Of a stretch of 64,000 nucleotides of DNA, positions 1 to 8,244 are shown in pieces. Where the stretch lies: positions 372,001 to 436,000 of the forward strand of contig CANLWK010000003.1 of NCBI GenBank assembly GCA_947494805.1, written 5' to 3'. Position numbers and translations under genes: made by a program. Below the pieces are notes generated by a model. It was not told the DNA's origin, ran no database searches, and saw only the letters and a list, made by a program, of their open reading frames with translations. Within the stretch, counting starts at the first letter, position 1, and each line of letters opens with the position of its first letter. This DNA is from an uncultured Croceitalea sp. Its GTDB lineage: Bacteria > Bacteroidota > Bacteroidia > Flavobacteriales > Flavobacteriaceae.

Positions 1-512
1 ATACAAAGAATTGCTACCGAACAGATTTTTATACTGTGGCGGGCAATGAATTAAAAGTACAGGCTTCAATTGAAGGTGAGTATGCAAAAGACCTCGTGGT
101 CAAGATTGAAGAAGATGGCGCCAATGTTAGGGTAAGTGCTGATTTTCTGCCAAACTTTATTGCCCCTAACGATAAACTCAGTGCCCATAAGGTTATTTCA
201 ATTTCATTACACATTACAGTCCCAGAATATAGTGACCTAAGTGTTTATGGAACCAATTGCAGGGTAACAGGTTCTGGTCAATTCAGAAGTCTGAACGTGA
301 CCTTGGCAGATGGGGATTGTATTTTAAGTACCAAATCTGAAACCACCACCATTAAAACACAGAGTGGAAATATTACCGTACATGCAACAGAAGGCAAGAT
401 TGAAGGAAAGAGTATTTACGGAACAGTGAACATTGCAAAATTACCTGAAGGAGATCTAAGCTATGTACTGCAATCCATTGAGGGTGATATCGTTGTCAAT
501 AATACCAAATAA
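1..512 (+). CDS. C-terminal part of an unknown beta-rich protein (5' truncated by window edge)
   Basis: The reading frame is already open at the left edge (bases 3 onward), so the true start lies outside the window; the first possible internal start is a GTG at 36. About 170 residues are visible. They are rich in alternating polar/hydrophobic beta-strand patterns with repeated short motifs (VSADF, VTGSGQF, KTQSGNITV, IEGKSIYGTV, IEGDIVV), which resembles the C-terminal beta-solenoid of DUF4097/adhesin-like proteins of Bacteroidota. No signal peptide or catalytic motif can be judged. It ends 33 nt before lspA, whose likely promoter lies just after its stop codon. The family assignment is tentative. 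Confidence 0.6.
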   Translation, partial: TKNCYRTDFYTVAGNELKVQASIEGEYAKDLVVKIEEDGANVRVSADFLPNFIAPNDKLSAHKVISISLHITVPEYSDLSVYGTNCRVTGSGQFRSLNVTLADGDCILSTKSETTTIKTQSGNITVHATEGKIEGKSIYGTVNIAKLPEGDLSYVLQSIEGDIVVNNTK

Positions 513-526
513 TATAGCTATTTTTG
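493..526 (+). promoter_or_regulatory. Candidate lspA promoter
   Basis: A perfect Bacteroidetes -7 box TATTTTTG lies at 519-526, with a TTG at 493-495 as a possible -33 box 23 nt upstream, at the upper end of the accepted spacing. The expected transcription start is about 14 nt before the lspA ATG at 546, giving a short leader. Confidence 0.45.
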
Positions 527-545
527 CCCCCTTGATGTTTGAAAG

Positions 546-1187
546 ATGAGTTTGAAAAAGTCCCTTATTCTAATTGTTATTGTTTTATTGATCGATCAAA
601 TCAGTAAGATTTATATCAAAACGCATTTTGTTTACCAAGAGTCTATTGAAGTCTTTAGTTGGTTTAAGATATTGTTTATTGAAAATGAAGGCGCTGCGTG
701 GGGCACTAAGCTAAGTGATATTTTGCCCATCTCAGATACCGCGGGAAAACTGTTTTTGACCATTTTCAGAATTTTCGCAATCTTCGGTATCGGTTATTGG
801 CTTTATGATATCATTAAAAAGCAATCGCCCAAAGTATTGATTTTGGCTGTTTCATTGATTTTTGCAGGAGCAGTTGGAAACATCATCGATTCCATTTTTT
901 ATGGCGCAATTTTCGATGATAGCTATCGCCAAGTAGCAACCATGTTCTCTGACGAACCTTACGGAAAGTTATTTTACGGTAAAGTGGTTGATATGCTGTA
1001 TTTTCCGATAATCAAAAACGCCACATGGCCCTCTTGGATTCCATTTATTGGTGGCGACACATTTTCATTCTTTGACCCCATCTTCAATATTGCGGATACC
1101 GCCATTAGTACCGGTGTAGGTATTTTGATTTTCTTTAATAAAAAAGCATTTGCAAAACCGGTTGAGGTCGAAAATCAGAATGTGTAA
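546..1187 (+). CDS. lspA: Lipoprotein signal peptidase (signal peptidase II)
   Basis: Inner-membrane aspartyl peptidase that cleaves the signal peptide of prolipoproteins after lipid attachment to the lipobox cysteine. Visible family motifs: DQISK in the first membrane helix (about 17-21), NEGAAWG (about 48-54), GNIID with catalytic Asp115, and FNIADTAI with catalytic Asp184. At 213 aa it is about 50 residues longer than the E. coli enzyme; the extra length sits largely between the GNIID motif and the VVD segment, a pattern common in Bacteroidota. The Arg that usually follows the first Asp (GNxxDR) is Ser here. The many lipoproteins in this window are its expected substrates. It overlaps the convergent cyclo-ligase gene by 13 nt at the 3' ends. 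Confidence 0.95.
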   Translation: MSLKKSLILIVIVLLIDQISKIYIKTHFVYQESIEVFSWFKILFIENEGAAWGTKLSDILPISDTAGKLFLTIFRIFAIFGIGYWLYDIIKKQSPKVLILAVSLIFAGAVGNIIDSIFYGAIFDDSYRQVATMFSDEPYGKLFYGKVVDMLYFPIIKNATWPSWIPFIGGDTFSFFDPIFNIADTAISTGVGILIFFNKKAFAKPVEVENQNV

Positions 1188-1735
1188 GTCTCATTGGGCG
1201 TAATACAATAGTCCAACGGAATATCATTCTCACTGACATCATCAATTACGTTTTCAGCTTCAAAAAATGACAGTCCGACCTTAACGACATTGGGGCGACA
1301 TTTTGCCAAAAAAATATCATAATAGCCTTTACCATAGCCAACACGACTGCCGTTTTGATCAAAAGCCAATAAGGGCACAAAGACCATATCTATCTTTTCC
1401 TCACCAATTTCAATACCATCGACCGGTTCTGGTATTTGTAGTTTGTTAAGTTGAAGTTGAGTGCTATCGGTTAACAGATAATTTTTTAACATCCCGTTCT
1501 TCTCAGTTTTGGGAATGACAACGTTTTTATCTTTTCCTTGAAGTACAGTTAAAAGCGGATTCGTATCCACCTCTTTGTTTTTAAGAATAGATAAGAAAAT
1601 GTGATAAAAAGAAAAATCCCAAAGAGGAAGTGATAACATCCTGTTTGTGATTTCTATGCTTTGACCTTCGATTAAAGTGGAATTAAGTAGGTTTCTTTTC
1701 TTCCGGTATTTTAGTCTAAGTTCTTTTTTTGTCAT
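1175..1735 (-). CDS. 5-formyltetrahydrofolate cyclo-ligase
   Basis: Cytoplasmic ATP-dependent enzyme converting 5-formyl-THF to 5,10-methenyl-THF in one-carbon metabolism. The 186-aa length is typical of the family. It has the basic N-terminus (KKELRLKYRKKR) that binds ATP phosphates, the VFVPLLAFD strand and the signature GSRVGYGKGYYD near residues 130-142, which includes the family's ATP-binding glycine/lysine segment. It is transcribed toward lspA and shares 13 nt with it, so the two messages are complementary at their 3' ends. The start ATG lies at 1735 with no better upstream alternative. Confidence 0.93.
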   Translation of the reverse strand: MTKKELRLKYRKKRNLLNSTLIEGQSIEITNRMLSLPLWDFSFYHIFLSILKNKEVDTNPLLTVLQGKDKNVVIPKTEKNGMLKNYLLTDSTQLQLNKLQIPEPVDGIEIGEEKIDMVFVPLLAFDQNGSRVGYGKGYYDIFLAKCRPNVVKVGLSFFEAENVIDDVSENDIPLDYCITPNETYTF

Positions 1736-1783
1736 CTACAAATGTAGATCGTAAAATTGGGGTAGGTTTTTGGGGAACAAAAA

Positions 1784-1870
1784 CTACTCTCTTGTTGAAA
1801 CGGCAAAATAGATTTTGAAAAATAACATCAAAATCAAGTACATGCCCAATACGATTAAATAATTTTCCAT
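1784..1870 (-). CDS. Possible 28-residue membrane microprotein
   Basis: A short open frame starts with ATG at 1870 and ends with TAG at 1784-1786. The predicted peptide has an uninterrupted hydrophobic segment (YLIVLGMYLILMLFFKIYF, about residues 4-22), a positive/polar end (STRE) and would span the membrane once. An AAGG ribosome-binding-like sequence precedes the ATG by about 7 nt, and TATATTTA (one mismatch to TAnnTTTG) lies farther upstream. It sits 48 nt upstream of the cyclo-ligase start on the same strand and could be co-transcribed with it. Function unknown; a chance ORF in AT-rich DNA remains possible. Confidence 0.4.
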   Translation of the reverse strand: MENYLIVLGMYLILMLFFKIYFAVSTRE

Positions 1871-2128
1871 GTGTTAACCTTAATTTGTCCTAAATATAAA
1901 GCATTTCTATGTAATAATCCTATGAAATGTATTTTTTTATCGGTGAAATGCACGTTTTTTACAAGATTTTTAACAAAAATCGTTTCTTAAACACCATTCT
2001 GTATCGAACCCTATTGAATTTTGAAAACGTTTTCGTTAATCTTTTACCAAAAACTTTTAAGATGTAACCGTATGGTATCTTGCCAAATTCGTAGTAATTT
2101 GAACATTGAAATCTTGTTGTAACATTTC
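1871..2128. other. AT-rich intergenic region before uvrC
   Basis: Together with the microprotein frame this makes a gene-poor stretch of about 390 nt. I see no perfect TAnnTTTG box for uvrC; weak candidates are TATCTTG near 2076 and TAATTTG near 2095. There is no strong hairpin or repeat. Confidence 0.4.
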
Positions 2129-3916
2129 ATGTCAGAAATACCTATTCAAGTTCAATTAAGTGCATTGCCCAGCAACCCCGGGGTGTATCAATTTTATGAT
2201 TCTAACGACAAAATCTTATATGTTGGCAAAGCCAAAAGCTTAAAGAAAAGAGTCTCTTCATATTTCACCAAAAACCACGAATATGGCAAGACCCGTGTTT
2301 TGGTCAAAAAAATCAAGACCATAAAACACATTGTTGTAGCTACCGAATCTGATGCACTATTGTTAGAGAACAGTCTTATCAAAAAGCATCAACCCCGTTA
2401 TAACGTGCTTTTACGAGACGACAAGACCTATCCATGGATCTGTATCAAAAATGAGCGGTTTCCACGAATTTTTCCTACGCGAAAAGTGATTAAAGATGGT
2501 TCTGAATATTTTGGCCCGTATACCAGCATGAAAACGGTTCGAACACTTTTAGACTTGGTTAAAAGTGTGTATCCGCTGAGAACCTGTAACTATGATCTCT
2601 CTGAAGAAAAGATCAATTCGGGCAAATTTAAACGATGCCTTGAATACCACCTAGGTAATTGTAAGGGCCCTTGCGAAGGGCTACAAGCAGCCGACGAATA
2701 CCATAAACAAATAGCCGATATTCGAGAGATCATTAAGGGAAACTTTAAAAGCTCATTATACTATTTCAAGCATCAGATGAAGAGTCTTGCTGCAGATATG
2801 GAATTTGAAAAAGCCCAACGTATCAAAGAGAAAATTGAGGTTCTTGAAAACTATCAGGTAAAGTCAACGATTGTAAATCCTAAAATCAGTGATGTAGATG
2901 TCTTTTCGATTTTTTCAGATGAAACCCATGGTTATGTGAATTATCTTCAGGTGTCACATGGCTCCATTATCCGTTCGCACACCCTTGAAATCAAGAAAAA
3001 ACTTGAAGAAAGTGATGAAGAGCTACTGCAATTGGCCATTGTTGAAATAAGACAACGATTTCAATCAAACTCAAAACAGCTGTACTTGCCATTTCCGGTA
3101 GTGCTGAATTCGGACCTCAAGACCACAATACCCAAACTTGGTGATAAAAAAAGACTATTAGACCTCTCTACCCGAAATGCCAGATTCTACCGTCAAGAGC
3201 GTTTCAAGCAAATGAAAATTACGGACCCAGACCGTCATGCCAAGCGCATTATGGCCCAAATGAAATCTGACTTACGGCTTTCCGTTGAGCCACGGCATAT
3301 TGAGTGTTTTGATAATTCAAACATTCAAGGAAGCAATCCGGTGGCGGCCTGCGTGGTTTTCAAAGATGGAAAACCTTCCAAAAAGGAGTATCGCCATTTC
3401 AACATTAAGACAGTTACTGGCCCCGATGATTTTGCCTCAATGGAAGAAGTCGTCTTTAGACGATACAAACGCTTGTTAAACGAAGATGAACCCTTACCCC
3501 AACTTATCGTAATCGATGGTGGAAAAGGTCAGTTATCCTCTGCATTAAAGAGTTTGGACATCTTGGGGCTGAGAGGAAAAATTGCCATAATAGGAATAGC
3601 CAAAAGGCTTGAAGAGATATACTTTCCAGAAGATCCGATCCCGTTATACTTGGATAAAAAATCAGAGAGCCTCAAAATTATTCAACAATTGCGCAACGAA
3701 GCGCACCGTTTTGGCATCACTTTTCATAGAAACAAAAGAAGTTCTGCAGCCATCAATTCAGAACTTGAAAATATTGACGGAATAGGAGAAAAAACCACAG
3801 AGCAACTTTTAAAAGACTTTAAGAGTGTAAAGCGTATTCGTGAAGCCTCAATCGATACCTTAGCAAAATCAATTGGCATGTCAAAAGCCAAAAAAGTATT
3901 TGAAACTTTTCACTAG
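2129..3916 (+). CDS. uvrC: UvrABC excinuclease subunit C
   Basis: Endonuclease that makes both incisions around bulky DNA lesions in nucleotide excision repair. 595 aa, normal length. Domains: GIY-YIG nuclease (about 10-100; GVYQFYDSNDKILYVGKAKSLKKR), a Cys-containing linker (RTCNYDL, RCLEYHLGNCKGPCEG), UVR domain (about 205-240, MEFEKAQRIKEKI), RNase H-like UvrC domain (ECFDNSNIQGSNPVAACVVF, VIDGGKGQL) and C-terminal tandem helix-hairpin-helix (IDGIGEKTTEQLL, IGMSKAKKVFE). The downstream patatin gene begins 9 nt after the stop and is probably co-transcribed. Confidence 0.97.
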   Translation: MSEIPIQVQLSALPSNPGVYQFYDSNDKILYVGKAKSLKKRVSSYFTKNHEYGKTRVLVKKIKTIKHIVVATESDALLLENSLIKKHQPRYNVLLRDDKTYPWICIKNERFPRIFPTRKVIKDGSEYFGPYTSMKTVRTLLDLVKSVYPLRTCNYDLSEEKINSGKFKRCLEYHLGNCKGPCEGLQAADEYHKQIADIREIIKGNFKSSLYYFKHQMKSLAADMEFEKAQRIKEKIEVLENYQVKSTIVNPKISDVDVFSIFSDETHGYVNYLQVSHGSIIRSHTLEIKKKLEESDEELLQLAIVEIRQRFQSNSKQLYLPFPVVLNSDLKTTIPKLGDKKRLLDLSTRNARFYRQERFKQMKITDPDRHAKRIMAQMKSDLRLSVEPRHIECFDNSNIQGSNPVAACVVFKDGKPSKKEYRHFNIKTVTGPDDFASMEEVVFRRYKRLLNEDEPLPQLIVIDGGKGQLSSALKSLDILGLRGKIAIIGIAKRLEEIYFPEDPIPLYLDKKSESLKIIQQLRNEAHRFGITFHRNKRSSAAINSELENIDGIGEKTTEQLLKDFKSVKRIREASIDTLAKSIGMSKAKKVFETFH

Positions 3917-3925
3917 CAGTATAGC

Positions 3926-6175
3926 ATGACCAAAAAACTGTACATATTCCTTTTCATATTGTTCTTATCGCTGGTGCGGGGCCAAGAAAAGCCCAAAGTT
4001 GGTCTTGTATTGAGCGGTGGCGGCGCAAAAGGCCTTGCCCATATCGGTGCTTTAAAGGTAATTGAAGAGGCGGGTGTGAAAATCGACTATATTGGTGGCA
4101 CCAGTATGGGAGCAATAGTAGGGGCACTTTATGCTTCGGGGTATTCAGCTCAAGAGCTTGATTCCATTTTCAAGACCACCAATTTTGCCGAGCTCATACA
4201 AGACAATGTGCCTCGTAGTGCAAAGACGTTCTATGAAAAAGATGATTCTGAACGTTACGCGCTCAGTTTACCCTTTGACAACTTTAAAGTCACATTCCCT
4301 CAAGGTATTTCTGGTGGTCAAAATATTTATAACGAATTTGTTCGCTTGCTGTACCACGTGAAAGACGTGCGCGATTTCAAAGAACTCCCCATTCCCTTTT
4401 TATGTATTGCTACCAACGTAGAAACAGGAAAACCCGTGTTGTTGAACAATGGTTATTTACCAGAAGCCATAATGGCAAGCGGCACTTTTCCTTCTTTGTT
4501 CGAACCAACAGAGGTTGATGGTCAAATTTTGATTGACGGCGGTGTGGTGAACAATTATCCCATCAATGAAGTACGTAATCTTGGAGCAGATTTTATTATT
4601 GGTGTTGATGTACAAGATGCTCTTGCCAATCGAGAGTCCCTGGCTTCAGCAACTGAAATATTACTGCAGATCAACAACTATCGTACGGTAAATGATATGG
4701 TTAAAAAACGAGGAGAAACCGACTTGTACATCAAACCAGATATTACAGGATACTCGGTAATAGATTTTGAAAAGGGCGATGCCATTATTCTTACCGGAGA
4801 GGAAGCAGCTACTAAAAAGTTTAACGAGCTAAAGGGCCTGGCAGGCAAACAAAATAGCACCACCACACTCAAAAAAGTTGTCAAACCCCTTGACAGTTTA
4901 ACCATCAATAGACTGATCATCAATGGAAACGACAAATATTCTAGAGGTTACATCAAGGGCAAACTACGATTCAACCTTGCTGAAAAGACCTCATTCAAAA
5001 AATTGCAACAAGGCATCAACAATCTTTCTGCCACCGGCAATTTCAAAGCGATTCGCTATGAGTTGATTTCAAATGGCCTAGGTACCGATTTGGTTTTAAA
5101 ACTTATTGAAAAGCCCACAAAAATGTTCATTAAAATGGGCGCGCATTATAATGACCTGTATAAAAGTTCTGCATTGATCAACCTGACCAAGAAAAATTTA
5201 TTTTTCAAAGATGATGTTGGTTCCTTTGACCTCATTCTTGGTGATCATATTCGCTACAATATGCAATATTATGTAGATAAGGGGTTTTATTGGAGTTTTG
5301 GAATAAACTCAATGTACAATGAATTTGATGAAGCCATTGATTTTAATTTGATCCGACAAAACTTTGATGTGGTCGACGACCCCAATATTGGCGAAATCAG
5401 TTTAGATGTTACCGACCTTACCAATCAAATATACTTGCAAACGGTGCTGAGAGAAGAATTTGCATTTAGTCTCGGTTTAGAGCACAAACTATTAAAATTT
5501 AGTACCAGAACTTTAAATAGACCACCCCCGGATCTTGAAGAAAGCCTTCTTCCTTCTCCAAACGGTCGAACATTCTTCGAAAACAGTAATTTTTTTAGCG
5601 CTTATAGCAGGTTGACCTTTGACACCTATGATGACAAATACTTTCCAACAAAGGGATTGTTCTTTGATGGGGATTTTCATTTTTACCTCTTGTCATCGGA
5701 CTTCAATGATAATTTTAAAGAGTTCTCAGTGGCTAAAGGAAGATTGGGCGGTGCTTTCTCAATATTTCCAAACCTATCATTAAATATAGAGACCGAAGGT
5801 GGTTTTAAATTGGGCACATCTGGAGTGACAACTTTTGATTTTGTGCTTGGTGGTTTTGGTAACAAACCCATTAACAATTTCATTCCCTTTTTTGGATATG
5901 ATTTTCTGAGTTTGCCCGGTAACAGTTTTGTAAAGGCTTACGCAAGGTTAGATTATGAGATAGCGCCTAAAAACCATCTTTTGTTTGCAACGAATGTAGC
6001 CAATGTAGACGATGACCTTTTCAGAACGGGCGAATGGTTCACAGCCCCTGATTTTTCAGGTTTTGGGTTGGGTTATGGACTAGAATCGTTTATAGGGCCT
6101 GTTCAAGTTTTCTATTCTTGGAGTCCACAACGTGATGATGGCAATCTTTTTTTTAGTATTGGTTACTGGTTTTAG
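3926..6175 (+). CDS. Secreted patatin-like phospholipase fused to an outer-membrane beta-barrel
   Basis: 749 aa with a signal peptide (first about 19 residues, ending LVRGQ), a patatin domain (about 24-310) and a C-terminal surface-antigen/BamA-like barrel with an intervening POTRA-like segment. The patatin catalytic dyad is visible: GTSMG with nucleophile Ser60, and LIDGGV with Asp204; GGGAKG (about 31-36) forms the oxyanion hole. The architecture matches the PlpD-type (type Vd) autotransporter logic, in which a lipase is attached to its own barrel and either displayed or kept at the outer membrane. Substrate is unknown; family members hydrolyse phospholipids or lysophospholipids. The last residues (SIGYWF) end in an aromatic, as expected for an outer-membrane barrel. 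Confidence 0.9.
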   Translation: MTKKLYIFLFILFLSLVRGQEKPKVGLVLSGGGAKGLAHIGALKVIEEAGVKIDYIGGTSMGAIVGALYASGYSAQELDSIFKTTNFAELIQDNVPRSAKTFYEKDDSERYALSLPFDNFKVTFPQGISGGQNIYNEFVRLLYHVKDVRDFKELPIPFLCIATNVETGKPVLLNNGYLPEAIMASGTFPSLFEPTEVDGQILIDGGVVNNYPINEVRNLGADFIIGVDVQDALANRESLASATEILLQINNYRTVNDMVKKRGETDLYIKPDITGYSVIDFEKGDAIILTGEEAATKKFNELKGLAGKQNSTTTLKKVVKPLDSLTINRLIINGNDKYSRGYIKGKLRFNLAEKTSFKKLQQGINNLSATGNFKAIRYELISNGLGTDLVLKLIEKPTKMFIKMGAHYNDLYKSSALINLTKKNLFFKDDVGSFDLILGDHIRYNMQYYVDKGFYWSFGINSMYNEFDEAIDFNLIRQNFDVVDDPNIGEISLDVTDLTNQIYLQTVLREEFAFSLGLEHKLLKFSTRTLNRPPPDLEESLLPSPNGRTFFENSNFFSAYSRLTFDTYDDKYFPTKGLFFDGDFHFYLLSSDFNDNFKEFSVAKGRLGGAFSIFPNLSLNIETEGGFKLGTSGVTTFDFVLGGFGNKPINNFIPFFGYDFLSLPGNSFVKAYARLDYEIAPKNHLLFATNVANVDDDLFRTGEWFTAPDFSGFGLGYGLESFIGPVQVFYSWSPQRDDGNLFFSIGYWF

Positions 6176-6279
6176 CTTAGAACAGCCAAAATTTGACAAA
6201 AATGTCCTAACAAATTCCAAATATTTTTAGCACTACGTTAAAGTTGGTTAAAAACAAAAATGTAAGGTAAATCACACCT

Positions 6280-6287
6280 TATCTTTG
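6280..6287 (+). promoter_or_regulatory. Perfect -7 box for the candidate small RNA
   Basis: TATCTTTG matches TAnnTTTG exactly. No TTG lies at the usual -33 distance, so only half the promoter is recognisable. Transcription would start close to 6293, at the first base of a hairpin. Confidence 0.45.
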
Positions 6288-6293
6288 TATAAC

Positions 6294-6398
6294 AAGAGGG
6301 GTGGTTCCCTCTTAACTTTAAGTATTGGTTTTTCATAATTTAAAGTTTGGTTGGTTATTTAGGAAAAGCCTCGGTGAAATCACTGAGGCTTTTTTTTG
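6294..6398 (+). ncRNA. Candidate structured small RNA with three consecutive hairpins and an intrinsic terminator
   Basis: No reading frame fits this stretch. Three perfect or near-perfect stems follow one another: AAGAGGG/CCCTCTT (6294-6300 with 6307-6313, loop GTGGTT), AACTTTAA/TTAAAGTT (6314-6321 with 6340-6347, 18-nt loop), and a 13-bp terminator stem with one G-U pair (6364-6376 with 6381-6393, loop AAAT) followed by an unbroken T tract to 6397. Between hairpins two and three lies the single-stranded motif TTTGGTTGGTTATTTAG (6346-6362), also found before another terminator at 28453-28469. A perfect -7 box sits just upstream. It could be a free sRNA or an attenuated leader of the DUF3108 gene; it also serves as terminator for the patatin gene only if read-through occurs. 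Confidence 0.6.
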
Positions 6399-6488
6399 TA
6401 CAATACTTTGGAATAACTTTTGTTTAAGTTATTGTAAAAATGTGGGGAAACCTGTCATTTTTAATAATTTTACATGAATTTCAATGCG

Positions 6489-7265
6489 ATGAAAAAGAGT
6501 GTCGTTATACTTTTGGGGTTATTTGTTTTGACTGCCTCAGCTCAAAAGAAACCGGCTTACAAATCAGGTGAATGGCTAAAGTTCAGAATTCACTATGGTA
6601 TCTTGAATGCCAGTTTTGCTACGCTTAAACTAGAATCTAAAAAGTTGGATACCATACCAGTATATCATGTTGTTGGTAAAGGTAAAACCACTGGCCTTGC
6701 CCGTATTTTTTTTAAAGTAGATGATACCTACGAAAGTTATTTTGGACGTTATGATAATAAGCCACATAAGTTTATCAGAAAAATTGATGAAGGTGGCTAT
6801 ACAAAAGATATGGAGATTAACTTTGACTACAGCGAGCAGAAGGCACAGTTAATTGACAAAAAAAACAAAAAAGAGTTTGATTTCGACATCAACAACAAAG
6901 TTCAAGACCTTTTGTCCGCTGCCTATTATTTAAGAAGCAAGTATACCTTAGATGACTTGACCATTGGCGATAGTATAAAAATGGACATGCTTTATGACGA
7001 TGATGGTGTTTACCAGTTTAAACTTAAATATTTGGGTAAGGAAATCATCAAAACCAAGTATGGCAAAGTTGAATGTTTAAAGTTTAGACCTTATGTGCAA
7101 TCAGGCCGTGTTTTTAAAGAACAAGAAAGCTTAACTTTGTGGGTGTCGAACGATTTGAATAAAATTCCGATACGAATCAAGGCCGATTTAGCCGTCGGTG
7201 CCATTAAAGCAGATCTTGATGGGTACAACGGATTAAAAAATCAGTTCAAAATAATTATGGATTGA
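6489..7265 (+). CDS. DUF3108 family secreted protein
   Basis: About 258 aa counted from the ATG at 6489 (MKKSVV...), preferred over ATG 6474 because it gives a clean signal peptide (to TASAQ). The family DUF3108 is periplasmic and beta-rich; recognisable parts are SGEWLKFRIHYGILNASFATL near the mature N-terminus and the closing LTLWVSNDLNKIPIRI. Its role is not established. It is the first gene of a tight operon (9 nt to the tryptophan dioxygenase gene), so a transcript entering from 6489 would carry all four genes up to pgi. Confidence 0.85.
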   Translation: MKKSVVILLGLFVLTASAQKKPAYKSGEWLKFRIHYGILNASFATLKLESKKLDTIPVYHVVGKGKTTGLARIFFKVDDTYESYFGRYDNKPHKFIRKIDEGGYTKDMEINFDYSEQKAQLIDKKNKKEFDFDINNKVQDLLSAAYYLRSKYTLDDLTIGDSIKMDMLYDDDGVYQFKLKYLGKEIIKTKYGKVECLKFRPYVQSGRVFKEQESLTLWVSNDLNKIPIRIKADLAVGAIKADLDGYNGLKNQFKIIMD

Positions 7266-7274
7266 TACCTGACC

Positions 7275-8243
7275 ATGAAGAAAGATGAGCGAATTGAGTC
7301 CCAAATCAACAAGCTTGAAGAAAAATACAAAAATTCTGGCCAAGATTTAAGTTCCTATTTAGATGGATTGCTATACCAGCGCTACCTCACCTATTGGGAC
7401 TATATACATCTAGATACTCTTTTAAGTATTCAGGTACCACGAACACATTTTCCTGATGAAGAGATTTTCATCATGTACCATCAGATTACCGAGCTTTACT
7501 TTAAGTTGATTCTTCATGAAGAAAAACAGATTGTAGATGACAAATCACAAGATTTAGACTTCTTTGTTGAAAAGACCAATCGCATCAATAGTTATTTTAA
7601 GGCCTTGATTTCTTCTTTTAGTATCATGATCAATGGTATGCAGCGCGAGCAATTCTTGCGCTATCGCATGGCCTTGTTACCAGCAAGTGGGTTTCAGTCC
7701 GCACAATATCGAATGATTGAAATCTATGCCACACCTCTAGAAAATTTGGTGCACCATACCGAACGTGAACATTTTTCAAATAAAGTGGCTATTGAAGAAT
7801 TGTACGAGCATATCTACTGGAAAAAAGGTGCTACCGATCTTAAAACTGGGGAAAAGACCTTGACCTTAAAACAATTCGAGTACCGTTACACGCCACGTTT
7901 AATTCGTATTGCAAACCAAGTAAAGAACAATACCATATATCAAAAGTACCTGGATTTACCAGAGACGCACAAAACTAATAAGGTATTGATAGAGGCCTTA
8001 AAAAAACTGGATATCAATGCAAATGTGAACTGGCCATTGATGCATATGGGTTCAGCCTACCGCTATTTGGCAAAAGACAAAACACCCGTTGACGCCACTG
8101 GCGGCACAAATTGGAAAGCATATTTACCTCCAAGTTTTCAGAAAATAATATTTTTCCCAACTTTGTACTCTGAAAAAGAGTTGAACGACTGGGGCAAACA
8201 ATGGGTTGAGCACACTTTTAATCCAAAAAACGAACATAAATAG
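7275..8243 (+). CDS. kynA: Tryptophan 2,3-dioxygenase
   Basis: Heme enzyme opening the indole ring of L-tryptophan to N-formylkynurenine, the first step of the kynurenine pathway. The 322-aa protein has the family core YLTYWDYIHLDTLL and the FIMYHQITELYFKLILHE helix that carries the distal histidine, plus His257 in MHMGSAYRYL as probable proximal heme ligand and the DATGGTNWKAYLP loop that covers the substrate. It lies 9 nt after the DUF3108 gene and 1 nt before the M23 lipoprotein gene. A later pathway enzyme, 3-hydroxyanthranilate dioxygenase, is encoded at 34.8 kb. Confidence 0.93.
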   Translation: MKKDERIESQINKLEEKYKNSGQDLSSYLDGLLYQRYLTYWDYIHLDTLLSIQVPRTHFPDEEIFIMYHQITELYFKLILHEEKQIVDDKSQDLDFFVEKTNRINSYFKALISSFSIMINGMQREQFLRYRMALLPASGFQSAQYRMIEIYATPLENLVHHTEREHFSNKVAIEELYEHIYWKKGATDLKTGEKTLTLKQFEYRYTPRLIRIANQVKNNTIYQKYLDLPETHKTNKVLIEALKKLDINANVNWPLMHMGSAYRYLAKDKTPVDATGGTNWKAYLPPSFQKIIFFPTLYSEKELNDWGKQWVEHTFNPKNEHK

Positions 8244-8244
8244 T

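Noticed and set aside
546-1187. Missing Arg in the LspA GNxxDR motif as a sign of inactivity
   Set aside because: Both catalytic Asp residues are present, and Ser at this position together with the long insertion is usual in Bacteroidota LspA.
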